Shown: in pieces, positions 1 through 10,026 of the stretch
How positions within the stretch are numbered: position 1 is the stretch's first letter
Layout of the letters: each line of letters begins with the position of its first letter
From: Rubrivivax sp.
Lineage (GTDB): Bacteria; Pseudomonadota; Gammaproteobacteria; Burkholderiales; Burkholderiaceae_C
Reading direction: 5' to 3'
Length of the DNA stretch: 64,000 nt
Assembly: GCA_027490215.1 (NCBI GenBank)
Contig: JAIXYO010000065.1
Span: forward strand, 87,670 to 151,669
Notes under the pieces: generated by a model
The model's database searches: none
The model's input: the letters and a program-made list of their open reading frames with translations, nothing else
Told to the model about the DNA's origin: nothing
Made by a program: the position numbers and the translations under genes

Positions 1-382
1 CCTGTTGCCGTTCGTGATCGGCGCAGTGCTGTTGTGGATCGTGCGGCCCGATGCGCATCCGTATGTCGCCGCAGCTTTGTCTGCCTATGCCGGCGTCATT
101 GTTTCGTTCCTCGGCGGCATCCACTGGGGCTTCGGCTTTCGTGCGCAGCCGGCCGACCCGGCCCGCTTCGTCTGGGGCGTCGTACCCTCGCTGGTGGCCT
201 GGGTCGCGGTGGTGATGCCCGCGTATGCCGGTCTGGTGGTGCTGGGGGTGATGCTGGTGGTTTGCTACCTGGTGGACCGCCGTGTCTACCCGGTGCATTT
301 TTCAGGCGCCTGGCTCATCCTGCGTTTCCGGCTCACCGTCGTTGCCAGCCTGGCCTGCTTCATCGGCGCGGCCGGCAGTTGA
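1..382 (+). CDS. DUF3429 family membrane protein, 5' end cut by window edge
   Basis: The reading frame is open from the first bases of the window and ends at TGA 380-382, so the N-terminus probably lies outside; an internal TTG at position 5 is an unlikely true start. The visible ~126 residues are strongly hydrophobic, with about four membrane segments. The segment around GGIHWGFGF and the closing RFRLT...ASLACF pattern resemble the DUF3429 family of small inner-membrane proteins, whose function is unknown. It lies 15 bp upstream of nei on the same strand. The family call rests on recalled family features, not a search. Confidence 0.65.
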   Translation, partial: LLPFVIGAVLLWIVRPDAHPYVAAALSAYAGVIVSFLGGIHWGFGFRAQPADPARFVWGVVPSLVAWVAVVMPAYAGLVVLGVMLVVCYLVDRRVYPVHFSGAWLILRFRLTVVASLACFIGAAGS

Positions 383-397
383 TCGGCGCAACAGGCC

Positions 398-1234
398 ATG
401 CCCGAAGGCCCGGAAATACGCCGTGCGGCGCAAGCGCTGCACCGTGGCATCGCAGGTCATCCGGTACGGATGACGCTGTCGCACCCGGCACTGGCACCGA
501 TGGAACGCGCACTGCGCGGTGCCAGCGTCGAGTCGGTCAGTGCGCGCTCGAAAGCGATGCTGACGCGCTTCTCCACCGGCGACGTGCTGTATTCGCACAA
601 CCAGCTGTACGGCGAGTGGGTGGTCGACCGGCCCGATGAGCCCTTGCGTTCCCGCGCGATCCGTCTGGTGCTTGAAACGAGTGCGCAGCGGGCGGTGCTG
701 TACAGCGCGACCGATTTCGCCTGGCTGCGTCACGGCGCGGAAAACGCGCATCCCTATATCGCCAGGCTCGGTCCCGAGGTGCTCGACGATGCGACGACGG
801 TGCGCGACATCGCCGCGCGTCTGGCGCAGTTTCCGCGTCGGCGCATCGCCGCTGCGCTGCTCGATCAGCAGGTGCTGGCCGGCCTCGGCAACTACCTGCG
901 CAGCGAGATTGCCTTCGTCGCGAAGCTGAACCCGTGGCGCCGCCTGGGCGAACTCAGCGATGCCGAACGGCATCGGCTGGCCAAGGCGGTTCACGACATC
1001 ACCCATCGCAGTTTCCGCACCGATGGTGTGTGCGTGCCCATGGCGCTGTACCGTGCGCAGCGACAACAGGGCGCGAGCTTCGAGGCGGCGCGATTCTTCG
1101 TCTTTGACCGTGAGCAGCAGCCGTGCCACGAGTGCGGCGCCACCATCGAGCGCGCCACGCTCGCAGGGCGCAAGCTGTTTGTCTGCATCGCCTGCCAGGG
1201 CGTGTTCCCGCTGCCTGACGAGCTGTGGCGCTGA
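398..1234 (+). CDS. nei: Endonuclease VIII (Nei-type DNA glycosylase/AP lyase)
   Basis: Base-excision repair enzyme that removes oxidised pyrimidines and cleaves the abasic site. The 278-residue protein starts MPEGPEIRRA: after Met removal Pro is the N-terminal nucleophile, followed by the catalytic Glu, and the PEGPEIRR signature separates Nei from MutM (PELPEVE). A helix-two-turn-helix region lies around LAGLGNYLRSE (about residues 160-170). A C-terminal zinc finger uses Cys243, Cys246, Cys263 and Cys266. Length is close to that of E. coli Nei. ATG 398 places Pro directly after the initiator Met as the chemistry requires, so the start is firm. Confidence 0.93.
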   Translation: MPEGPEIRRAAQALHRGIAGHPVRMTLSHPALAPMERALRGASVESVSARSKAMLTRFSTGDVLYSHNQLYGEWVVDRPDEPLRSRAIRLVLETSAQRAVLYSATDFAWLRHGAENAHPYIARLGPEVLDDATTVRDIAARLAQFPRRRIAAALLDQQVLAGLGNYLRSEIAFVAKLNPWRRLGELSDAERHRLAKAVHDITHRSFRTDGVCVPMALYRAQRQQGASFEAARFFVFDREQQPCHECGATIERATLAGRKLFVCIACQGVFPLPDELWR

Positions 1235-1276
1235 TGCCGCGATACCCATCACTCACCGATTCCATTCGACTCGCCC

Positions 1277-3079
1277 ATGATTTCCTACCGAATTGACGTC
1301 CACAACCCGAACGCGCACCTTTTCCGCGTCACGCTGACCGTGCCCCAGCCCGCGGCCATGCAGCGGCTGAGCCTGCCGGTGTGGATCCCGGGCAGCTACT
1401 TGGTTCGCGAGTTCGCGCGCCACCTGAGCGGGATCGAGGGGAAGCAGGGCAGTCGCGCGGTCCCGCTGGCGCAGCTGGACAAGGCGACCTGGCAGGCCGA
1501 GTGCAACGGGCGCGGTGCGTTGGTGGTGACGTATCTCGTCTATGCCTTCGACACCTCGGTGCGCGCCGCCTTCCTGGATGCGCAGCGTGGCTTCTTCAAC
1601 GGCACCAGCCTGTGCCTGCGTGTCGAAGGCAGGGAGGCCGAGCCTCACCGCATCGATCTGCGTTCGCTGCCGCGCGGCTGGCGCATTGCAACGTCGATGT
1701 CTGCCACCTCGATGCCGGCGGCCGCGGCCACCGTGTTCGAAGCGCGCGATTACGACGAGTTGGTCGATCACCCCTTCGAACTGGGCAACTTCTGGCGCGG
1801 CGAGTTCAAGGCCCACGGCGTGCCGCATGAACTGGTGGTGGCCGGTGCGCTGCCTGACTTCGACAGCGCCCGGCTGCTCGCCGACACGAAACGCATCTGC
1901 GAGACCGAGATCGCTTTCTGGCACGGCGATGCGCCCAAGCGCGGCGACGTTCCGTTTCAGCGCTATGTCTTCATGCTGAACTGCGTCGACGACGGCTACG
2001 GCGGACTGGAACATCGCGCGAGCACCGCGCTGATCGCTTCTCGGCGTGACCTGCCGCGGGTGCTTGCTGCCAACGCGGCCCCGAGCGCCCGTTCCGAGGA
2101 AAAGAGCGACAGCTACGTGACGCTGCTGGGCCTGATCAGCCACGAGTATTTCCACACCTGGAACGTCAAGCGCCTGAAGCCGCGAGACTTCGCGCCCTAT
2201 GACTACACCCGCGAGAACTACACCGAACTGCTGTGGTTCTTCGAGGGCTTCACCTCGTATTACGACGACCTGCTGCTGCGCCGCGCCGGGCTGATCGACG
2301 AGGCGCGCTACCTGAAGGCGGTGGCCAAGACCGTGACCGGTGTGCTGGGCATGCCGGGGCGGCAGGTGCAAAGCGTGGCGCAGTCCAGCTTTGACGCCTG
2401 GGTGAAGTACTACCGCAGCGACGAGAACACCCCGAACGCGACCATCAGCTACTACACCAAGGGTTCGCTGGTGGCGCTGGGGCTGGATCTGAGCTTGCGT
2501 GCCGCCGGATCGCGCCGCCAGGCCACGCTCGATGCGGTGATGCGCGGCTTGTGGGCACGCAGCGCCGGTGGCCCGATCACTGAGGGCGATGTCGTCGATG
2601 TGCTGCGCGAGGTCGCCGGCCCCGCACAGGCCGATGCGCTCAGTTGCCACCTGCGCGAGTGGGTGCACGGCACCAGTGACTTGCCACTGCAGGAGTTGCT
2701 TCAGCGCTTCGGCGTGCAGTGGCAGACGTCACCTGCCACGCTGACCCAGCGCCTCGGTGTGCGCGTCAGTGAAAGCGCGTTGACCGGCATCAAGGTCACG
2801 CATGTGCTGCGCGGCGGTGCCGCTGAACGTGCCGGGCTGTCGGCTGGGGACGAGGTGCTGGCACTCGGTGACTGGCGATTGCGCCGGCTGGACGATGTGC
2901 TGCGTGTTCTGACGCCTGGTCAGGCGTCAGCACTGCTGGTGTCACGCGACCAGCGTCTGCTCACGCTGTCGCTGGAAGTGCCCGAGTCAACCGATGTGAC
3001 GGGTGCGGTCACATTGACGACCGATGCCAAGGCCCCGCGTGCCGCGCTCGCGCTGCGCAGCGCCTGGCTGGGCTGCTGA
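1277..3079 (+). CDS. M61 family metallopeptidase with C-terminal PDZ domain
   Basis: A 600-residue protein of the glycyl-aminopeptidase-like M61 family. The zinc motif HEYFH is at residues 289-293, and the downstream metal ligand is probably Glu323 in WFFEGFTSYY. The N-terminal part is the beta-rich M61 domain (WIPGSYLVREFARH near residues 35-48). A PDZ domain occupies roughly residues 490-575 (VLRGGAAERAGLSAGDEVLAL). No signal peptide is visible, so it looks cytoplasmic. It lies 42 bp after nei and 25 bp before the DUF3108 gene on the same strand. The physiological substrate is unknown. Confidence 0.9.
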   Translation: MISYRIDVHNPNAHLFRVTLTVPQPAAMQRLSLPVWIPGSYLVREFARHLSGIEGKQGSRAVPLAQLDKATWQAECNGRGALVVTYLVYAFDTSVRAAFLDAQRGFFNGTSLCLRVEGREAEPHRIDLRSLPRGWRIATSMSATSMPAAAATVFEARDYDELVDHPFELGNFWRGEFKAHGVPHELVVAGALPDFDSARLLADTKRICETEIAFWHGDAPKRGDVPFQRYVFMLNCVDDGYGGLEHRASTALIASRRDLPRVLAANAAPSARSEEKSDSYVTLLGLISHEYFHTWNVKRLKPRDFAPYDYTRENYTELLWFFEGFTSYYDDLLLRRAGLIDEARYLKAVAKTVTGVLGMPGRQVQSVAQSSFDAWVKYYRSDENTPNATISYYTKGSLVALGLDLSLRAAGSRRQATLDAVMRGLWARSAGGPITEGDVVDVLREVAGPAQADALSCHLREWVHGTSDLPLQELLQRFGVQWQTSPATLTQRLGVRVSESALTGIKVTHVLRGGAAERAGLSAGDEVLALGDWRLRRLDDVLRVLTPGQASALLVSRDQRLLTLSLEVPESTDVTGAVTLTTDAKAPRAALALRSAWLGC

Positions 3080-3104
3080 ACGCCGTCCCGATTCAACGAC
3101 CGCG

Positions 3105-4274
3105 ATGACGTCCACGGCGCAAGCCCCGGTGGCCGGCCGCAAGCGGATCGCAGGCGGCGTGGCGCTGGTCGCCGCTGTTCTGGTGATGCACGCCTGCGTG
3201 GTGCGCAGCATCAAGGACAGCTTGATCGATTTCGACCAAGGCGGGAAGCCGGCACGCATCGAACTGGTGGCGGGGCAGGACATGGCGTTCAGCGCGCCGC
3301 CCGAACCCGCGGCCGCACCCCCGCCGCCAGCCCCCGTCGCGCCCCCGCGGCCACCACGGCAGGCTGCACCGGTGGCGGAGGCGGCATCAGCTCCTGCCGA
3401 GGCGGCCTCCGCGCCTGCCGCGGATCCTCTGCTTGCTGCAGAGTCAGCCGAACGTCTTGCCAGTGCGCCTGAGCTTGCGGCATCGACCGCGGCCCTGCCG
3501 GTGGTCGCCGCTGCCGCAGAACCTGCAGCGTCGCTACCGGTGGTGGCTGCAGCAGCTGCGCCCGCACTCGCGCCGGCATCAGCTCCCGCGGCGACCACAG
3601 AGACCTTCGGCTGGCCACCTTCCACCCGCATCACCTACGAGCTGACCGGCAACTTCCGCGGCGAGGTCTACGGCAGCGCGCAGGTCGACTGGGTGCGTGT
3701 CGGCGAGCGCTACCAGGTGCACCTGGATGTGGTTGTCGGTGCTTCGTTCGCGCCGTTGTACTCGCGCCGCATGAGCAGCGACGGGCAGCTGACCGACGCC
3801 GGCCTGGTTCCCGAGCGCTATGACGAGGAAAGCAAGGCCGCGTTCAAGGACCGCAAGCGTGCCAGCGTCACGCTGGAGCCTGATTCGGTGGTGCTCAACA
3901 AAGGACAGCGCATCGAGCGCGTGCCTGGCGTGCAGGACACGGCCAGCCAGTTCGTGCAGCTCACCTACCTGTTCACCCGGCAGCCTCAGCTCCTGAAGCC
4001 CGGTGGCACGATCGAGTTGCCATTGGCCCTGCCACGGCGCATGAGCGTGTGGACCTACGACATCCGCGAGTCCGAGCCGGTGTACACCCCGTTCGGCGCC
4101 GTTGACGCGATCCCGCTGCAGCCGCGCCGCGAGTCGCGCAAGGGTGACGAGCTGTCGGCCACCGTCTGGTTCGCGCCGAGCCTGAAGTACCTGCCCGTAC
4201 GCATCCGCATCCAGCAGGATGCCGAGACCTACATCGACCTGATGATCAAGCAGCGGCCGCAGCTGATGCAGTGA
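3105..4274 (+). CDS. DUF3108 domain protein with membrane anchor and Ala/Pro-rich linker
   Basis: A 389-residue protein starting at ATG 3105, 25 bp after the M61 stop; a longer in-frame start at 3024 would overlap M61 and is less likely. A single N-terminal hydrophobic segment ([15 protein letters not shown]) suggests a membrane anchor or uncleaved signal. Residues of about 65-165 are a low-complexity Ala/Pro/Glu linker. The C-terminal ~220 residues ([19 protein letters not shown] onward) match the DUF3108 pattern of a periplasmic beta-rich domain. Function is unknown. It is followed by a short dispersed repeat and then an enoyl-CoA hydratase. Confidence 0.8.
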   Translation: MTSTAQAPVAGRKRIAGGVALVAAVLVMHACVVRSIKDSLIDFDQGGKPARIELVAGQDMAFSAPPEPAAAPPPPAPVAPPRPPRQAAPVAEAASAPAEAASAPAADPLLAAESAERLASAPELAASTAALPVVAAAAEPAASLPVVAAAAAPALAPASAPAATTETFGWPPSTRITYELTGNFRGEVYGSAQVDWVRVGERYQVHLDVVVGASFAPLYSRRMSSDGQLTDAGLVPERYDEESKAAFKDRKRASVTLEPDSVVLNKGQRIERVPGVQDTASQFVQLTYLFTRQPQLLKPGGTIELPLALPRRMSVWTYDIRESEPVYTPFGAVDAIPLQPRRESRKGDELSATVWFAPSLKYLPVRIRIQQDAETYIDLMIKQRPQLMQ

Positions 4275-4278
4275 GGGT

Positions 4279-4355
4279 GCCCCCCAGTCGCTGCGCTCCT
4301 GCCCCCGAGGGGCGTTGCCCGGCTTCGGGCGGCCGGGCGCCGGGCAGAGCCCCCC
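4279..4355 (+). repeat. Short intergenic repeat R1, copy a
   Basis: A 77-bp GC-rich sequence that recurs almost unchanged at 42924-42998. It contains two tandem hairpins: GCCCC-CGA-GGGGC, then a GCCCGGC/GCCGGGC stem. It begins GCCCCCCAGTCGCTGCG and ends in a second run of six C. It sits 4 bp after the DUF3108 stop, between two co-directional genes, and encodes nothing convincing. From memory, similar CCCCCCAGTCGCTGCGC sequences are common between genes in Burkholderiales; I did not check this. Confidence 0.75.
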
Positions 4356-4392
4356 TTCGCTAAAGTCAACTCAATCTAATCAGGAGTCCGCC

Positions 4393-5181
4393 ATGCCACA
4401 CGAATTCATCCTCATCGACACCGTGGGCGACGGCCCGCTGAAGACTGGACTGATCACGCTGAACCGGCCGAAGCAGCTCAATGCCCTGAACGATGGCCTG
4501 ATGAGCGAGCTGGGCGCGGCGCTGCAGGCCTTTGATGCTGACGAGGGCATCGGCTGCATCGTCATCACCGGCAGCGAGAAGGCGTTTGCCGCTGGTGCCG
4601 ACATCGGCGCGATGGCGACGCTGACTTACATGGAGGCCTACAAGGGCGACTTCATCACACGCAACTGGGAAACGCTGCGCAGCGTCCGCAAACCGGTGGT
4701 CGCGGCCGTGGCGGGTTTCGCGTTGGGTGGTGGCTGCGAGCTGGCGATGATGTGCGACTTCATCATCGCCGCTGACACCGCGAAGTTCGGCCAGCCCGAG
4801 ATCAAGCTGGGCATCATCCCCGGCGCGGGCGGCACCCAGCGTTTGCCGCGTGCGATCGGCAAGGCCAAGGCGATGGACATGGTGCTGACCGGCCGCATGA
4901 TGGATGCGGCCGAGGCCGAGCGAGCCGGCCTGGTGTCACGCGTGGTGCCGGCAGCCGAGTTGATGGCGGTCGCGCTGGCCGCCGCGCAAAGCATCTGCGA
5001 ATTCAGCGGGCCGAGCGTGATGATGGCCAAGGAGTGCGTCAACCGCGCGTTTGAAGGCACGCTGGCCGATGGCGTCAGTTACGAGCGCCGGATGTTCCAC
5101 TCGCTGTTCGCGACCGAAGACCAGAAGGAAGGCATGGATGCCTTCGTGAACAAGCGCAAGCCGGTGTTCAAGCACAGATAG
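4393..5181 (+). CDS. Enoyl-CoA hydratase
   Basis: A 262-residue crotonase-fold protein that hydrates trans-2-enoyl-CoA to 3-hydroxyacyl-CoA in fatty-acid or related acyl-CoA oxidation. The two catalytic glutamates are Glu116 (in GGGCELAMM) and Glu136 (in GQPEIKLG), 20 residues apart as in the classical hydratases. The oxyanion-hole segment is KAFAAGADI at residues 63-71. ATG 4393 is preceded by AGGAG at 4382-4386. It appears to stand alone, between repeat R1 and the compound repeat element copy A. Its acyl-CoA substrate range cannot be read from the sequence. Confidence 0.9.
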   Translation: MPHEFILIDTVGDGPLKTGLITLNRPKQLNALNDGLMSELGAALQAFDADEGIGCIVITGSEKAFAAGADIGAMATLTYMEAYKGDFITRNWETLRSVRKPVVAAVAGFALGGGCELAMMCDFIIAADTAKFGQPEIKLGIIPGAGGTQRLPRAIGKAKAMDMVLTGRMMDAAEAERAGLVSRVVPAAELMAVALAAAQSICEFSGPSVMMAKECVNRAFEGTLADGVSYERRMFHSLFATEDQKEGMDAFVNKRKPVFKHR

Positions 5182-5244
5182 GACTCCGCTCGAATCCCGT
5201 TCGGATGTCTCGAACGGCTGTCCGTATGCGAACCTGGTTGCGGT

Positions 5245-5605
5245 GCTGCCGAGGCCATGAGGTGACCGGCTCCGCTCGTGCCTGGGGACAGAGCCCCCAG
5301 GCGCTCGTCAGGCACAAGCAGTCCTCAGGACTGCTTGTGTCCGGGCTTGCTCCCCCGGGCCGGGTCACCTCCCAAACGCTTGGGTAGGACCGATCCGGCC
5401 TTCCTCCTTTACTTCGCTGCGCCGGTCACCCCACGCCCTCGGCAGCCGGCACCACCGTTGCACACCCAGATATCACCCCCGCGGACGTTTCGGTGGTTGT
5501 AGGAGCGCTGTGACGGGCCGTTGTGTGGAGCGAAGTAAAGGAGGAGGGCCTGTCTTTTCAGGCCCGGGGGACATGAGCGCAACACAACGGCTCGGCGCAG
5601 CGCTC
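5245..5605 (+). repeat. Compound palindromic element, copy A (units X + Y)
   Basis: The 361-bp copy has unit X at 5245-5446, a 56-nt spacer at 5447-5502 and unit Y at 5503-5605. Outer arms of X begin GCTGCCGAGG and end CCTCGGCAGC; outer arms of Y (5503-5526 with 5582-5605) pair over about 24 bp. Both units carry the core GAAGTAAAGGAGG, on the minus strand in X and the plus strand in Y. X carries about 70 extra bases near 5281-5350 with two private hairpins (5281-5301 and a perfect 12-bp stem at 5313-5339). The inner loop of Y is shortened. It lies between the convergent echA and lysS genes; the rest of that 525-bp gap shows nothing else. Confidence 0.85.
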
Positions 5606-5706
5606 ACGCGCGGACCCAGCTACGTCAGCTTCGATACTGCGCCGGCGCCTGCCGAACAAGCAGCAGGGTGTCATCAGCAAAGTCGGTCGTTTTGCGCCGC
5701 GCGCGT

Positions 5707-7269
5707 TCAACCTTCCTTGCGCAGCGACGGGAACAGGATCACGTCGCGGATGCTCGGGCTGTCGGTGATCAGCATCATCAGGCGGTCGATGCCGATGCCG
5801 CAGCCGCCGGTCGGCGGCATGCCGATCTCCAGGGCGCGGATGAAGTCGGCGTCGTAGTACATCGCCTCCTCGTCACCGGCGTCCTTGTTGGCCGCCTGGG
5901 CCTGGAAGCGCGCGGCCTGGTCTTCGGCATCGTTCAGTTCGGAAAACCCGTTGGCGTATTCGCGGCCAGTGATGAAGAGCTCGAAGCGTTCGGTGATCGA
6001 CGGGTCGGTGTCCGAGGCGCGGGCCAGCGGGCTGACTTCGACCGGGTAGTCGATGATGAAGGTCGGGTTCCACAGCTGTTCCTCGACCACCGCCTCGAAC
6101 AGGCCGAACTGCAGTTCGGGCAGCTTCCAGTGCGCCGGCGGTTCCTCGCCCAGTGACTTCAGCTTCGCGCGCAACACCTGCACATCGCCTGCTTCAGCGG
6201 CGCTCAGGCCGGCGTAGGCGACCAATGAATCGCGCACCGTGAGTCGGGTGAACGGCGCATCCAGGTCGACCGTCTTGCCGCCATAGCTGAGCGTGGCCGA
6301 ACCGGTGGCGCCGCGCGCCGCGTGGCGCAGCACCTGCTCGGTGTAGTCCATCAGGTCGTGGTGGTTCCAGTAGGCGGCGTAGAACTCCATCATCGTGAAT
6401 TCGGGGTTATGCCGCACGCTGATGCCTTCGTTGCGGAAGCTGCGGTTGATCTCGAACACCCGCTCGAAGCCGCCCACGATCAGCCGCTTCAGGTACAGCT
6501 CGGGCGCGATGCGCAGGAACATCTGCTGATCGAGCGCGTTGTGGTGGGTGACGAAGGGTTTCGCGTTCGCGCCACCCGGGATCGGGTGCAGCATCGGCGT
6601 CTCGACTTCCATGAAGCCGTGGTCGACCATGAACTGGCGTATCGAACTCAGCGCCTTGCTGCGGGCGGTGAAACGCGCCCGGGCGGCGTCGTCGGTGATC
6701 AGGTCGACGTAGCGCTGGCGGTACTTCTGCTCCTGGTCGCTCATGCCGTGGAACTTGTCGGGCAGCGGGCGCAGGCTCTTGGTCAGCAGGCGCAGCGTGG
6801 TCACCCGCACCGACAGCTCGCCGGTCTTGGTCTTGAACAGCAGTCCCTCGGCGCCGAGGATGTCGCCCAGGTCCAGGTGCTTGAACGATTCGTAGGCTGC
6901 CTCGCCCAGCGCGTCCTTGGTGACGAACAGCTGGATGCGCCCGCCAGTGGCGCCGAGTGATCCGTCCTGCAGAGTGCAGAAGCTGGCCTTGCCCATCACC
7001 CGTTTCAACAACATCCGACCGGCCACGCTGACGGTGAGGTTCAGCGTTTCGAGTTCCTCGTTACTGCGCTCGCCGTATGCCGCAACCAGTTCGGCGGCGC
7101 GGTTCGCGGGTTTGAAGTCGTTCGGGAAGGCGACACCGCCACTGGCTTTCGCGGACTCGCGGATGGCGGCAAGCTTCTCGCGGCGCTCGGTAATCAGCTG
7201 GTTCTCGTCAGCCGCAGGGCCTGTGGTGCTCGGCGCGGGCGCTGAGGAAGGGGTGTGTTCTGGGGTCAT
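5707..7269 (-). CDS. lysS: Lysyl-tRNA synthetase, class II
   Basis: Charges tRNA-Lys with lysine. The 520-residue protein has an N-terminal OB-fold anticodon-binding domain ([16 protein letters not shown]) and a class II catalytic core. Motif 2 is in [20 protein letters not shown] and motif 3 in [12 protein letters not shown] near the C-terminus. The start is placed at ATG 7269 (MTPEHTPSS); upstream in-frame ATG codons would add an unlikely tail. The extension before residue ~35 is Ser/Pro/Ala-rich. It is transcribed toward element copy A and divergent from the polysaccharide locus. Confidence 0.95.
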   Translation of the reverse strand: MTPEHTPSSAPAPSTTGPAADENQLITERREKLAAIRESAKASGGVAFPNDFKPANRAAELVAAYGERSNEELETLNLTVSVAGRMLLKRVMGKASFCTLQDGSLGATGGRIQLFVTKDALGEAAYESFKHLDLGDILGAEGLLFKTKTGELSVRVTTLRLLTKSLRPLPDKFHGMSDQEQKYRQRYVDLITDDAARARFTARSKALSSIRQFMVDHGFMEVETPMLHPIPGGANAKPFVTHHNALDQQMFLRIAPELYLKRLIVGGFERVFEINRSFRNEGISVRHNPEFTMMEFYAAYWNHHDLMDYTEQVLRHAARGATGSATLSYGGKTVDLDAPFTRLTVRDSLVAYAGLSAAEAGDVQVLRAKLKSLGEEPPAHWKLPELQFGLFEAVVEEQLWNPTFIIDYPVEVSPLARASDTDPSITERFELFITGREYANGFSELNDAEDQAARFQAQAANKDAGDEEAMYYDADFIRALEIGMPPTGGCGIGIDRLMMLITDSPSIRDVILFPSLRKEG

Positions 7270-7442
7270 GAGTGCGCGGTCGGTGTGATCGTTGATTTTA
7301 GGTTGGGGCATTCCAACCAATGCTGCAGCGGGCGTGCCTAAAATCCCGCGCATGCCCGAACACGCATTTGCAGACGCCGCACGATGAGCACTTGTGTCGC
7401 CACCGTGGGCATGCCGTGCCGCCGTGATCGGCGAGCCAGCCG

Positions 7443-8030
7443 ATGAGCCTGATTCATCCGACGGCGGTGATCGACCCAGGTGCGCAGCTCGGGGCGGGAA
7501 CCCGGGTGTCGCACTTCGTGCATGTGTGTGCAGGTGCCCGCATCGGTACCGACTGCGCTCTGGGCCAGGGCGTCTACATCGGCAATGAAGTCAGCATCGG
7601 GCGCAACGTCAACATCCAGAACAATGTGTCCGTGTACGACGCGGTGACCCTCGAAGACGACGTCTTCTGCGGTCCGAGCGTGGTCTTTACCAATGTCTTC
7701 AACCCGCGCGCCGCGGTGTCGCGCGATGGAGAGTTGTGCAAGACGCTGATCCGCCAGGGCGCGACGCTCGGCGCCAATTGCACCGTGGTTTGCGGCACCA
7801 CCATCGGTCGCCACGCCTTCGTCGGCGCCGGGGCGGTCGTCAGCCGCAACGTGCCGGATTTCGCGCTGGTGGTCGGCGTGCCCGCCCGCCAGATCGGCTG
7901 GATGAGCCGACACGGCGAGCCGCTGGCCTTGCCGCTCAAGGGCGACGGCATCGCTTCGTGCCCGGCCAACGGGGAGCGTTATGTGTTGCGCGAAGGGTTA
8001 TGTAGTCTGGCGACGGAAGTGCCGGCTTGA
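7443..8030 (+). CDS. Left-handed beta-helix N-acetyltransferase, WbpD-like
   Basis: A 195-residue hexapeptide-repeat acyltransferase. Repeated [LIV]-G-x4 units run from about residue 8 to 150, and the stretch NNVSVYD...[11 protein letters not shown] and the closing [11 protein letters not shown] match the WbpD/WlbB type, which acetylates an amino group on a UDP-linked amino sugar using acetyl-CoA. It is the first gene of the plus-strand polysaccharide block. Its partner could be the DegT aminotransferase at 14925. The WbpA/WbpB dehydrogenases of the classical WbpD pathway are not in this window, so the exact sugar is inferred only. Confidence 0.8.
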   Translation: MSLIHPTAVIDPGAQLGAGTRVSHFVHVCAGARIGTDCALGQGVYIGNEVSIGRNVNIQNNVSVYDAVTLEDDVFCGPSVVFTNVFNPRAAVSRDGELCKTLIRQGATLGANCTVVCGTTIGRHAFVGAGAVVSRNVPDFALVVGVPARQIGWMSRHGEPLALPLKGDGIASCPANGERYVLREGLCSLATEVPA

Positions 8031-8059
8031 GCGATCTCTGATCTGCCGCATTCGCCCTC

Positions 8060-8833
8060 ATGCGCCATGAAGACCGCTGGATCGAAAGCAAGTATGTGCT
8101 GCGCCGGGGGCGCTTGCGAGCCTCGCGTGATTCAACTGAGGTCGGAATCGGCTCCCGACTGATCACGGACCGCATTGCGTCGCTGTATGACCAACATCTG
8201 CCTCACTGTGCCCGTGGCCGGCTGATCGACCTGGGTTGCGGCAAGGTTCCGCTCTACGGCGCCTATCGCCGCCTGGTCGACGACGTGACCTGCGTGGACT
8301 GGCCGCAGTCGGTGCGCACCAGTGCCCACCTTGATCTGCAAGCGGACTTGTCGCAACCGCTTCCCTATGCCAATGCGAGCTTCGACACGATCATCCTGTC
8401 CGATGTGCTGGAACACGTGCCAACGCCCGACGCCCTGTGGTTCGAGATGGCGCGCCTGCTGGCCCCGGGCGGGTACGTTCTGCTGAACACACCCTTCCTT
8501 TACGGTGTGCACGAGGCGCCGCACGACTACGGCCGCTACACCGAATATGCGCTGCGGCGTTTCGCGCTGCAGGCCGGACTGGAGGTGCGCTTGTTGCTGC
8601 CGGTCGGTGGCAGCCTGCATGTGCTGGCCGATCTGCTGGCCAAGCACCTGGCGCACCTGCCGGCCGTCGGCGGCGCGCTGGCTTCAGCTGTTCAGGGCGT
8701 CGTCGCGCTGCTCGACCTCAGCCGCTTCGGGCGGCGTGTGTCCACGCGCACCGCCACACGATTTCCGCTGGGCTATTTCATGGCGGCCCAGCGCCCGCTG
8801 GCGGCCGGCGCTGCGCTGGCTGCTGTCGGATGA
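8060..8833 (+). CDS. Class I SAM-dependent methyltransferase
   Basis: A 257-residue protein with a Rossmann methyltransferase fold: motif I LIDLGCGKVPLYG (about residues 53-65), the acidic ribose-binding residue in VTCVDWP, and the motif LSDVLEHVPTPD followed by LAPGGYVLLNTPF, as in Methyltransf_11/25 proteins. Its stop overlaps the start of the flippase gene (ATGA at 8830-8833), so the two are probably translationally coupled. A role in methylating the polysaccharide or a glycan precursor is inferred from location. The substrate is unknown. Confidence 0.8.
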   Translation: MRHEDRWIESKYVLRRGRLRASRDSTEVGIGSRLITDRIASLYDQHLPHCARGRLIDLGCGKVPLYGAYRRLVDDVTCVDWPQSVRTSAHLDLQADLSQPLPYANASFDTIILSDVLEHVPTPDALWFEMARLLAPGGYVLLNTPFLYGVHEAPHDYGRYTEYALRRFALQAGLEVRLLLPVGGSLHVLADLLAKHLAHLPAVGGALASAVQGVVALLDLSRFGRRVSTRTATRFPLGYFMAAQRPLAAGAALAAVG

Positions 8834-10026
8834 GGCCGTCGCAGCGCGCATTGCTGACCTACGTTGCGGCCCGTGTCGTCCCGGCGATCGCGTCGATGGC
8901 GCTGACCTTGCTGTGCATCGACGCGCTGCGACCGGAGGACTATGCGAGCTACAGCCTGACGTTGCTGGCCGCGGGTGTGGCTGCGGGTTTTGTCGGTGGG
9001 GTCAGCGCGCAGGCGATGCTGCGCTATGCGCGGGAGTTGTCTGCGTCGGCCTTGCGGCGCGGGCTGCTCGGCGTGCCCTTGTTGGCGTCGGCTCTGGCCT
9101 GCCCGCTGGTCGCGGCTTACCTGGCGTGGCGCGGCCAGTGGTCGGCGGCGGCGCTGATCGCGATCGCGGCCATACCGGCGCTCGCGGTGATGGACACCCG
9201 GCGCAGCCTCTTCGTTGCCGTCGCGCGTGCCGATGCGGTGTTTGCGCTCGATGCCTGGCGCGCTGGCCTCGCCCTGCTGCTGACCTTCGTTCTGTTGAAT
9301 CTGTGGGGCGCGCGCCCGGAGTCACCGTTGTTGGCGCAAGCACTGTCGGTGTTGGCCGGCCTGCTGCTGGTGGGCAGCCGGCGCGCCGCGATGGTTCCCG
9401 CCGGCAGTCGCGCCATCGATGCCCGGTACCTGGGCTACGGCGTCGGTCTGGCGGGCTGGATGGCGGTGATCGTCGCGCTGTCGCTGGCCGAGCGGTCGGT
9501 CGTGGCTGCCGCCTCGGGGCTGGCCGCCAGCGGGCGCTATGCCGCGCAGGCCGATGTGATCAATGCGGTGTTCGCGGCGCTGGGCGGTGCGCTGGCCCAG
9601 GCGATGATGCCGGCCTACCTGGCACAAGCGGCCGATCCCGACCAGGCTGCCTTGCGTCGCCTGCGCCGGCTCGCGCTGCTCGGCGTGCTGGCGATAGGCG
9701 GCTTGTGTGTGCTGCTGGGGGGCGCGTTGGCGGTGTCGGGCCTCGGGCGAATCTCGACGGCATTGACCGATGACAGGTCGACCGCCTTCGTCCTGGTTGC
9801 GGCGGGCGCGCTGTGGACCGCTGCTGGCTTCGTGCAGAAGCCCATCGAACTGCGTGGCCGCACGCACTGGCTGTTTGCCGGAGTCGGGTTGTCGCTGCTG
9901 CTGTTCCTGCTGATCGCACCGATGCTGGCCGAGCGCCACGGCCCGATCGGTGTGGCCGCGGCCAAGCTGATCGCCGGGCTGGCCTACACCGGCATGGCCT
10001 GGCAGCTGTGCCGCACACGCCGATGA
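8830..10026 (+). CDS. Polysaccharide flippase-like multi-spanning membrane protein (Wzx/MOP type)
   Basis: A 398-residue integral membrane protein with about 10-12 hydrophobic helices from LLTYVAARVVPAIASMALTL to the C-terminus, with short basic loops. Size, topology and position among glycosyltransferases fit a lipid-linked oligosaccharide flippase. The start is set at ATG 8830, which overlaps the upstream methyltransferase stop; the longer upstream frame lies inside that gene. The stop overlaps the next glycosyltransferase start by the same ATGA pattern. Sequence divergence in this family makes the Wzx assignment moderate only. Confidence 0.7.
   Translation: MRPSQRALLTYVAARVVPAIASMALTLLCIDALRPEDYASYSLTLLAAGVAAGFVGGVSAQAMLRYARELSASALRRGLLGVPLLASALACPLVAAYLAWRGQWSAAALIAIAAIPALAVMDTRRSLFVAVARADAVFALDAWRAGLALLLTFVLLNLWGARPESPLLAQALSVLAGLLLVGSRRAAMVPAGSRAIDARYLGYGVGLAGWMAVIVALSLAERSVVAAASGLAASGRYAAQADVINAVFAALGGALAQAMMPAYLAQAADPDQAALRRLRRLALLGVLAIGGLCVLLGGALAVSGLGRISTALTDDRSTAFVLVAAGALWTAAGFVQKPIELRGRTHWLFAGVGLSLLLFLLIAPMLAERHGPIGVAAAKLIAGLAYTGMAWQLCRTRR

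Noticed and set aside
5182..5706. Possible insertion sequence or transposase remnant with terminal inverted repeats
   Set aside because: No transposase fragment or target-site duplication could be seen; described as a non-coding repeat instead.
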